From Streptosporangiaceae bacterium (GTDB lineage Bacteria > Actinomycetota > Actinomycetes > Streptosporangiales > Streptosporangiaceae), in assembly GCA_025964715.1 (NCBI GenBank), contig JAOPYH010000109.1:1-36470 (forward strand): a stretch of 36,470 nt of DNA. Reading direction: 5' to 3'. How positions within the stretch are numbered: the first letter of the stretch is position 1; each line of letters opens with the position of its first letter. Both the position numbers and the translations under genes were made by a program. The notes beneath the pieces are model-generated. The model ran no database searches. It was given only the letters and a program-made list of their open reading frames with translations, and had not been told where the DNA came from. Positions 31,198 through 36,470 of the stretch are shown here, piece after piece.

Positions 31198-33509
31198 ACG
31201 ACGGCCCGCGGCGGCATGATCTGCGGCTCGTCCCGCCGGCGCTCGCCGTGTGGCTCACCTCGTTCACGCTCATCGCCGCGCGGCCCATGGTGGCCTACGC
31301 CGTGGCCGGCCTGTGCGGCGTCGTCGCGGCCGGACTGCTGGTGTGGCCGCGTGGTCCTGGCACCGCGCGGGGCAGCCGCGCCATCGGTGCCGCCGTACTC
31401 GCCTGTGCGGCGGCGGCCTCGGTGGGTGTGGGGTTCCGCGTTTCGGCCGTGGCCTCAGGTCCGGTACGGGCGCTCGCCACCGCAGGGGTCCAGACCTCGA
31501 TCGAGGCGGTGATCACAACGGATCCGCAGACGCGGTCCGTCCGCGGGCGGCAGCTCACCGTCGTGCGGGCCCGCGCGGAGACCGTACGGGTACGAGGCCG
31601 CCTGGTCCGCGTACGGGTCCCCGTGCTGGTCCTGGCCGGCGGCCCGTCGGGGGACAGGTGGCGCGGTCTGCTGCCGAGCCAGCGGGTGACCTTCACAGCC
31701 CGGCTGACATCGCCGCGGCGCACGGAGCTGCTCGCCGCGGTGGCGGTGGTCCGCGGCCCGCCGGTCGCCGTCGGCAGGCTGTCAAGGGTGCAGCGGGCGG
31801 CGGCCACAGTCCGCGCGAAGCTAAGGGAGGCCACCGACGGGCTGCCGGACGCCCAGCGCCAGGTGCTTCCGGCCATGGTGGTCGGAGACACCTCCCGGCT
31901 CGGACCAGACCTCGCCGAGGACTACAAGACCGCGGGTCTGACGCACACCCTCGTGGTCAGCGGCGCCAATGTGGCAGTCGTCATGAGCGCGGTGCTGGCC
32001 ATCACCAGGGCGGCCGGTCTGGGCCGCCGATGGGGGCCGTTGACCGCCTCGCTCGCGGTGGTGGGCTTCGTCATCGTGGCCCGGCCGGAGCCCAGCGTGC
32101 TTCGCGCCATGGTCATGGGCCTGATCGGGCTCCTGGCACTGTTCACCGGACGGGAGCGCCGCGGTGTCCCCGCCCTGGCCACGGCGGTGCTCGGGCTCGT
32201 CCTCATCGATCCCGAGCTGGCCCGGTCCTACGGCTTCGCACTGTCCGTGCTGGCCACGGCCGGCCTGCTGGTGCTGGCGCCACCTTGGCGCGAGCGCCTC
32301 AGCCGCCGGATGCCACGGCCCGTCGCCGAGGTTCTGGCGGTCGCCGCGGCGGCGCAGGTCTCCTGCGCCCCGGTCCTGGTCATGCTGACCGGCCGGCTCA
32401 GCCTCGTCTCGGTGGCCGCGAACCTGCTGGCCGCTCCGGCCATCCCGGCGGCGACGCTCCTGGGCGCGCTTGCCGCGGCCATGGCGCCGATCGCCATGGC
32501 TCCGGCCCGGCTGGTCGTGTGGCCCGCCGGGCTCGCGGTCGGCTGGATCGTCTGGGTCGCGCGCACCGCCGCCGCCGTGCCCCACGCCACCCTGCAGTGG
32601 CGTGACGGCGTGCTCGGAGCCGCGTCGCTTCTGATCGTGGCCGCCCTGCTGGTCCTGGTGGTGCGGCGCCGCCGGTTGCGGCGCATTGGTGCGGCCGCCT
32701 GCGCCGGGATGATCGTCACCGCCGTCGTCCTGCGGATCGTCCTCCCCGGATGGCCGCCGGCGGGCTGGCTCTTCGTGGCCTGTGACGTGGGGCAGGGGGA
32801 TGCGCTCGTACTGTCCGCGGGGCCGGGCAGGGCGGTGCTCGTGGACGCCGGGCCGGAACCCGCCCTCGTCGACCGCTGCCTCGGTGATCTAGCGGTCAGG
32901 GACATTCCGCTGCTCGTCCTGACGCACCCGCACGCCGACCATGTCGACGGGGTCCCCGGGGCCCTGCGTCGCCGCGCGACCGGGACCGTGCTGCCGAGCC
33001 CGCTCAGCCGGGGAGACGAGCGCGGCCTCGTGCCCGGCCGGACCGTACGACCCGCCGAGCCGGGGCAGCGCTGGACCGTCGGACCGCTGAGCCTCTCGGT
33101 CCTGGCGCCCGACGTCATGGGGCCGCAGGTGTCCGCGCGCGACCCGGGCACCGCTGTGAACAACGCGAGCGTCGTGCTGTTAGCCCGGTTCCCGGGGCTG
33201 ACCGTACTGCTGACCGGGGACGTCGAGACGGCCGCGCAGCGGGCCCTGGCGGCGAGCGTGCCCGCGGTGGACGTGCTGAAGGTCCCGCATCACGGGTCGG
33301 GCCGCCAGGACCCCGGGTTCGTGGCCGCCGCACGCGCCCGGGTGGCCATCATCTCCGTCGGGGCGGGGAACACCTACGGCCATCCGGCGCCGCCCACGCT
33401 GGCGCTGCTGCGGAGCCTGGGGATGCGGAGCTACCGGACCGATCTGGACGGCGACATCGCGGTGCTGACGGCCGGCGGCCGTACGACCGTCGTGACCCGC
33501 GGCCCCTGA
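31194..33509 (+). CDS. comEC: ComEC/Rec2 family DNA uptake channel
   Basis: 771-residue polytopic membrane protein that carries single-stranded DNA across the membrane. ATG at 31194 overlaps the comEA stop, fixing the start; readings further upstream run through comEA in another frame. The N-terminus has a few helices and a DUF4131-like region. The Competence domain (~220-480) holds AGLTHTLVVSGANVAVVMSA and many helices. The C-terminal metallo-beta-lactamase-like domain has THPHADHVDG (H578/H580/D582/H583), LLTGDVE and VPHHGSGRQD, as in ComEC proteins proposed to degrade the non-transported strand. One TTA leucine codon occurs at 33180. Convergent with the small membrane-protein gene. Confidence 0.93.
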   Translation: MNDGPRRHDLRLVPPALAVWLTSFTLIAARPMVAYAVAGLCGVVAAGLLVWPRGPGTARGSRAIGAAVLACAAAASVGVGFRVSAVASGPVRALATAGVQTSIEAVITTDPQTRSVRGRQLTVVRARAETVRVRGRLVRVRVPVLVLAGGPSGDRWRGLLPSQRVTFTARLTSPRRTELLAAVAVVRGPPVAVGRLSRVQRAAATVRAKLREATDGLPDAQRQVLPAMVVGDTSRLGPDLAEDYKTAGLTHTLVVSGANVAVVMSAVLAITRAAGLGRRWGPLTASLAVVGFVIVARPEPSVLRAMVMGLIGLLALFTGRERRGVPALATAVLGLVLIDPELARSYGFALSVLATAGLLVLAPPWRERLSRRMPRPVAEVLAVAAAAQVSCAPVLVMLTGRLSLVSVAANLLAAPAIPAATLLGALAAAMAPIAMAPARLVVWPAGLAVGWIVWVARTAAAVPHATLQWRDGVLGAASLLIVAALLVLVVRRRRLRRIGAAACAGMIVTAVVLRIVLPGWPPAGWLFVACDVGQGDALVLSAGPGRAVLVDAGPEPALVDRCLGDLAVRDIPLLVLTHPHADHVDGVPGALRRRATGTVLPSPLSRGDERGLVPGRTVRPAEPGQRWTVGPLSLSVLAPDVMGPQVSARDPGTAVNNASVVLLARFPGLTVLLTGDVETAAQRALAASVPAVDVLKVPHHGSGRQDPGFVAAARARVAIISVGAGNTYGHPAPPTLALLRSLGMRSYRTDLDGDIAVLTAGGRTTVVTRGP

Positions 33510-33533
33510 ACCCCGGCTCCCCATCCCGGCGGT

Positions 33534-33716
33534 TCATTTGAACCACAGGTCCATGGTGTTGGACAGGTTCCTCAGGACGTTCACCACCGGCGCGCCGATG
33601 GGGGTGGCCCCCGCGAGCAGACCCCAGCCGCCCAGCAGGAGGAGCTCGTACCAGCGCGTCTGCTTGGCCCAGATGGATACAACGATGCCGCCGGTCAGAA
33701 CCGCGAGAAGAACCAT
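33534..33716 (-). CDS. Small membrane protein of unknown function
   Basis: 60-residue protein beginning MVLLAVLTGGIVVSIWAKQT and containing a second hydrophobic stretch (LLLLGGWGLLAGATPIG), so probably two transmembrane helices joined by TRWYE. ATG at 33716 follows AAAGG at ~10 nt. No family is recognised. It stands alone, convergent with comEC (24 bp apart) and divergent from holA, and could be a small stress or transport accessory protein; that is unknown. Confidence 0.6.
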   Translation of the reverse strand: MVLLAVLTGGIVVSIWAKQTRWYELLLLGGWGLLAGATPIGAPVVNVLRNLSNTMDLWFK

Positions 33717-33961
33717 GCTGGCGCACCTTTCACGCTCGTCAGTGACTTCGATCTTTGTTTATCAGTCGGGGGCGTAGCGGGGCGCCTCGGTCATTCCAGA
33801 TAAGCCGGGCACAGGGGCCCCGGATCGTGCGTGCGTGCACCAAGCGGACGTTCCGGTATGTCTCGCCAGGCGGGCAGAGCTGGGGTCCTCGGGAATCTCG
33901 AGGCGGTCCGCTGTCGGCACGAGCGGCACATGCACCCCGGGAACAGTGGCATCCTGCTGAG

Positions 33962-34921
33962 GTGCCAGCAGATGCGATGACGATGATCGTCGGTGACGAG
34001 GAACTCCTCGTGGAACGGGCGATCGGCGAGATCGTGGCCCGCGCTCGCGCCGTCGATCCGGAGACGGAGGTCGTGGAGATCGGCCCCGCCGCCCTGGAAC
34101 CCGGCCGGCTGGTGGAGCTCACCTCGCCGTCTCTGTTCGGCGGCGCCAAGGTCCTGGTGCTGCGGTCGGTGCAGGACCTGGGCAAGGAGCTCGCCGCCGA
34201 GGTGACGTCCTATGCCGCCCACCCGGCGGACGACATCCTGCTGGTCCTGGTGCACCACGGCGGCGCGAAGGGCAAGGCCCTGCTCGAGAAAATGGGAAAC
34301 CTCGGGGCCCGCAAGGTGACCTGCTCGAAGATCACAAAGCCTGGCGAGCGGCTCGGGTTCGTTCGGGCGGAGGTACGGCGGGCCGGTGGTTCGATCACCG
34401 AGGAGGCCGCACGCAATCTGCTCGAGGCCGTGGGCAATGACCTCCGTGAACTGGCGAGCGCGTGCGGCCAGCTGGTGGCCGACACCCAGGGAGGCATCGA
34501 CGACGCCGCCGTCGCGCGTTATCACCGAGGTCGAGCCGAGGTCAGCGGGTTCACGGTCGCCGACCGGGCCGTCGAGGGCCGGCTGGCCGACGCGCTCGAG
34601 CAGCTGCGCTGGGCGCTCGCCACCGGGGTCGCCCCGGTCCTCATCACCAGCGCCCTCGCGCAGGGCGTGCGGTCTCTGGCGAAGGTCGGGGGAGCCCCGC
34701 GGGGCCTGCGCGGCGCGGGCCTGGCCAAGGAGCTGGGTATGCCGCCGTGGAAGATCGACCGAGTCCGCACCCAACTGCGCGGCTGGTCCCCCGAAGGGGT
34801 GGCACAGGCGATCGGGGTCGTCGCCGAGACCGACGCGCAGGTCAAGGGCGGTGCCGCGGACCCGGCCTACGCTCTTGAGAAGGCCGTCGCCGACATCGTC
34901 ACGGCCCGCGGCACCCGCTGA
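33962..34921 (+). CDS. holA: DNA polymerase III delta subunit HolA
   Basis: 319-residue clamp-loader subunit that opens the beta sliding clamp during replication. N-terminal MTMIVGDEELLVERAIGEI and SPSLFGGAKVLVLRSVQDLG match actinobacterial HolA. Then come DDILLVLVHHGGAKGKALLE, the ITKPGERLGFVRAEVRRAGG lid region, a helical segment NLLEAVGNDLRELASACGQL and the C-terminal collar domain with LRWALATGVAPVLITSALAQ and KELGMPPWKIDRVRTQLRGW. GTG at 33962 is used as start; ATG at 33977, 12 nt after GAGGTG, is an alternative and neither has an ideal ribosome-binding site. Longer readings upstream lack conserved sequence. Converges with kptA. Confidence 0.93.
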   Translation: MPADAMTMIVGDEELLVERAIGEIVARARAVDPETEVVEIGPAALEPGRLVELTSPSLFGGAKVLVLRSVQDLGKELAAEVTSYAAHPADDILLVLVHHGGAKGKALLEKMGNLGARKVTCSKITKPGERLGFVRAEVRRAGGSITEEAARNLLEAVGNDLRELASACGQLVADTQGGIDDAAVARYHRGRAEVSGFTVADRAVEGRLADALEQLRWALATGVAPVLITSALAQGVRSLAKVGGAPRGLRGAGLAKELGMPPWKIDRVRTQLRGWSPEGVAQAIGVVAETDAQVKGGAADPAYALEKAVADIVTARGTR

Positions 34922-34946
34922 GGCACCACACCGCCGGTGGAATGAG

Positions 34947-34963
34947 CTGCGCGATCAGCGCAG
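34947..34963. terminator. Small bidirectional hairpin between holA and kptA
   Basis: CTGCGC (34947-34952) pairs with GCGCAG (34958-34963) around GATCA. It lies 25 bp past the holA stop, and the kptA stop codon sits in the loop, so it could serve both convergent genes. Confidence 0.45.
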
Positions 34964-35494
34964 ATAGCGAGGCGGCACGGATCCGACAAGCCAGACCCCG
35001 TTAGGGCTGAGCCGGAATTCGTGGCCGGACGCGGCCATCGCGGCGGCGTCGACGCTCAGCACGACAGGTTCTCCACGCCGGGCACCGACCCGCCGCGCCG
35101 TCTCCTCGTCTCCCGAAAGGTGCACGTCGCGGCGCGCCATGGCCCGCAGGCCGTCGCGCCGGATCGCCGGCAGGAAGCGCTCGACCGTCCCGTGATAGAG
35201 CACGTCGGGAGGTTCCACCACCGGCAGGTCGAGTTCTACGGCGACGGAATGGCCCTGGCTGGCCCGGATGCGCCCGTGGCCGTCATCGAAGGCGTAGCGG
35301 CGTTTGTCGTTGTCCGCGACGACCCATTCGAGCTCCTCGCGGGAGATGGGGAAGCCATGCCCGGCGGAGGCGCTCAGCAGTTCGCCGACATCGGCCCAGC
35401 CCCCCTGGTCCAGCGTGATCCCGATCAGGTCGGGACGGTGTCGCAGGTGCTTGGCCAGGTACTTCGAAACCTTCAACAGGCGCCGCTCGTCCAT
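34955..35494 (-). CDS. kptA: RNA 2'-phosphotransferase KptA/Tpt1
   Basis: 179-residue Tpt1/KptA enzyme that removes an internal 2'-phosphate from RNA by transferring it to NAD+, releasing ADP-ribose 1'',2''-cyclic phosphate and nicotinamide. In eukaryotes it finishes tRNA splicing; the bacterial role is unclear. N-terminal winged-helix part: VSKYLAKHLRH (catalytic R18-H19) and NDKRRYAFDD (R65/R66). C-terminal ADP-ribosyltransferase-like lobe: LYHGTVERFLPAIRRDGLRA, ARRDVHLSGDEETARRVG and GVWLVGSVPPRYL. ATG at 35494 gives the standard MDERR start; an in-frame TTG three codons earlier is possible. It lies downstream of rpsT on the same strand, beyond a terminator hairpin. Confidence 0.92.
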   Translation of the reverse strand: MDERRLLKVSKYLAKHLRHRPDLIGITLDQGGWADVGELLSASAGHGFPISREELEWVVADNDKRRYAFDDGHGRIRASQGHSVAVELDLPVVEPPDVLYHGTVERFLPAIRRDGLRAMARRDVHLSGDEETARRVGARRGEPVVLSVDAAAMAASGHEFRLSPNGVWLVGSVPPRYLR

Positions 35495-35527
35495 GGCAGT
35501 CAACCATCTTATCGGGGCAGCACAACA

Positions 35528-35554
35528 ACGCCGTGCCCCTCAGGGGCACGGCGT
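35528..35554 (-). terminator. 12-bp terminator hairpin after rpsT
   Basis: ACGCCGTGCCCC (35528-35539) and GGGGCACGGCGT (35543-35554) are perfect reverse complements around a TCA loop, 16 bp past the rpsT stop. It is a strong GC-rich terminator separating rpsT from kptA. Confidence 0.8.
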
Positions 35555-35570
35555 CGTGGACGCCCGGACC

Positions 35571-35837
35571 TTACTTGGACAGGGCGGCAGCGCGCTTGGC
35601 GATGGCCGACTTGCGGTTGGCGGCCTGGTTCTTGTGGATGACGCCCTTGCTCACAGCCTTGTCGAGCTTGCGCGAGGCGTGCCGCAGCGCGACGCTCGTC
35701 TCGTCGGCGTTACCAGCGTCCGCAGCCTCGCGGAACTTGCGGATCGCAGTCTTGAGCTCGGACTTGACGGCCTTGTTGCGCACACGGGCCTTTTCGTTCT
35801 GCCGGTTGCGCTTGATCTGGGACTTGATGTTCGCCAC
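35571..35837 (-). CDS. rpsT: Ribosomal protein S20
   Basis: 88-residue primary 16S rRNA-binding protein of the 30S subunit. It starts at GTG 35837, read [20 protein letters not shown], with GAGG 7 nt upstream. The highly basic helical sequence, including [33 protein letters not shown] and the C-terminal [13 protein letters not shown], is typical. The length matches the family (~87). The in-frame extension upstream of the GTG is Arg/Cys/Pro-rich leader sequence and is not translated. It has a clear promoter and a hairpin in its leader and is divergent from lepA, the usual actinobacterial arrangement. Confidence 0.97.
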   Translation of the reverse strand: MANIKSQIKRNRQNEKARVRNKAVKSELKTAIRKFREAADAGNADETSVALRHASRKLDKAVSKGVIHKNQAANRKSAIAKRAAALSK

Positions 35838-35878
35838 GAAGAAGCCTCGGATTAGAAGTCGTTTGGATGGGGCGCGTG

Positions 35879-35897
35879 GCCCGCCTCTACGGCGGGC
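35879..35897 (-). promoter_or_regulatory. Hairpin in the rpsT leader
   Basis: GCCCGCC (35879-35885) pairs with GGCGGGC (35891-35897) around TCTAC. It lies in the ~90-nt leader between the predicted rpsT transcription start and its GTG. S20 autoregulates its own translation in other bacteria through leader RNA; whether this hairpin does so is inference. Confidence 0.4.
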
Positions 35898-35932
35898 TTC
35901 GGGCACGGCACACGCGCCACACGCAGTTGGAC

Positions 35933-35962
35933 AGCCTACCAACCCGACAGGCCAACACTCAA
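35933..35962 (-). promoter_or_regulatory. rpsT promoter
   Basis: On the minus strand TTGAGT (35962-35957) and TAGGCT (35938-35933) are separated by 18 bp, a good housekeeping-sigma match. Transcription would start near 35926. Confidence 0.55.
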
Positions 35963-36070
35963 ACCGAGACGAAGAGCGGCTGTTCAGCGATGTCCGGGCA
36001 GAGCATCACGCCGGGCATGGGACCATGGATACTGCAAGATCTCCACTCTACGCACCGTACAAGGATCCGC

Positions 36071-36470
36071 GTGCCCGCGACTCCCGCACCGAACGAGACC
36101 GATCCCGCGGTGATCCGCAACTTCAGCATCATCGCGCACATCGACCACGGCAAGTCAACGCTTGCCGACCGGATGCTGCAATTGACCGGAGTGGTCGAGG
36201 ACCGGCAGATGCGCGCCCAGTACCTCGACCGGATGGACATCGAGCGCGAGCGCGGCATCACGATCAAGAGCCAGGCGGTGCGGCTCCCCTGGAAGGGTCC
36301 GGACGGCACGTCCTATGTGCTGAACCTGATCGACACCCCGGGGCACGTCGACTTCTCCTACGAGGTCTCCCGGTCGCTGGCCGCCTGTGAGGGCGCGGTT
36401 CTGCTGGTCGACGCGGCACAGGTCATCGAGGCGCAGACCCTTGCCAACCTGTACCTCGCGATCGAGGCGG
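36071..36470 (+). CDS. lepA: Elongation factor 4 (LepA), 5' part
   Basis: Ribosomal back-translocase/biogenesis GTPase; the first 133 residues are visible and the gene runs off the right edge (full length ~600-620). GTG at 36071 ([20 protein letters not shown]) follows AAGGA. G1 is AHIDHGKST (residues 22-30), G2 lies in [16 protein letters not shown], which identifies LepA rather than EF-G, and G3 is [20 protein letters not shown]. Divergent from rpsT. Confidence 0.96.
   Translation, partial: MPATPAPNETDPAVIRNFSIIAHIDHGKSTLADRMLQLTGVVEDRQMRAQYLDRMDIERERGITIKSQAVRLPWKGPDGTSYVLNLIDTPGHVDFSYEVSRSLAACEGAVLLVDAAQVIEAQTLANLYLAIEA

Noticed and set aside
33717..33961. Possible tRNA gene in the gap before holA
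   Set aside because: No TTCGANNC T-loop and no acceptor-stem pairing could be found; no tRNA, rRNA or CRISPR repeats were seen anywhere in the window.

Overview
The window is high-GC, densely packed chromosomal DNA from an actinomycete. The order lhr - DUF3046 - recA - recX - glutamate ABC transporter - miaB - miaA - dapF - hflX resembles the conserved Streptomyces/Streptosporangiales core. DUF3046, the MT0933-type antitoxin-like protein, an actinobacterial LexA box and apparently leaderless starts support this. I would place it in or near the Streptosporangiales, but this is inference, not an identification.

Layout. 1-3.6 kb (minus strand): 5' part of an Lhr-type helicase, a small two-helix membrane protein and an R2K-type ATP-grasp protein, with plus-strand DUF3046 between them. 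3.85-7.8 kb (plus): recA behind a perfect SOS box and a perfect DnaA box, then recX and RNase Y (rny), the last behind a long structured leader. 7.8-13.4 kb (minus): an S9 peptidase, then a gluABCD-type amino-acid importer with a 14-bp hairpin between binding protein and permeases. 13.6-17.5 kb (plus): miaB, miaA and a divergent dapF, with a minus-strand antitoxin-like gene between miaB and miaA. 17.6-20.2 kb (plus): a SalK/SCO6745-like protein and an orphan family-5 solute-binding lipoprotein. 20.2-25.9 kb (minus): glcD-glcE-glcF and malate synthase. 26.2-30.1 kb (plus): hflX, an AT-richer intergenic patch, a HutI-like amidohydrolase and a DegV protein. 30.2-33.5 kb (plus): comEA and comEC. 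33.5-36.5 kb: a small membrane protein, holA, kptA, rpsT and the 5' end of lepA.

How the genes work together. recA/recX (with lhr nearby) are DNA repair. MiaA and MiaB make successive modifications at tRNA A37. GlcDEF oxidises glycolate to glyoxylate and malate synthase condenses glyoxylate with acetyl-CoA, so 20-26 kb is a glycolate/glyoxylate assimilation block. ComEA/ComEC form the DNA-uptake channel. HolA, S20, LepA, HflX and RNase Y serve replication, translation and RNA decay.

No insertion sequence, prophage, CRISPR array or RNA gene was seen, and nothing amounts to a clearly new multi-gene system. The best leads are: a HutI-like protein lacking usual active-site residues; the intergenic region before it, with two good promoters and a possible leaderless 32-codon ORF; two perfect DnaA boxes, both in promoter regions; an inverted repeat overlapping the malate synthase promoter; a stress-type promoter with an inverted repeat before the antitoxin-like gene; and the structured rny leader.
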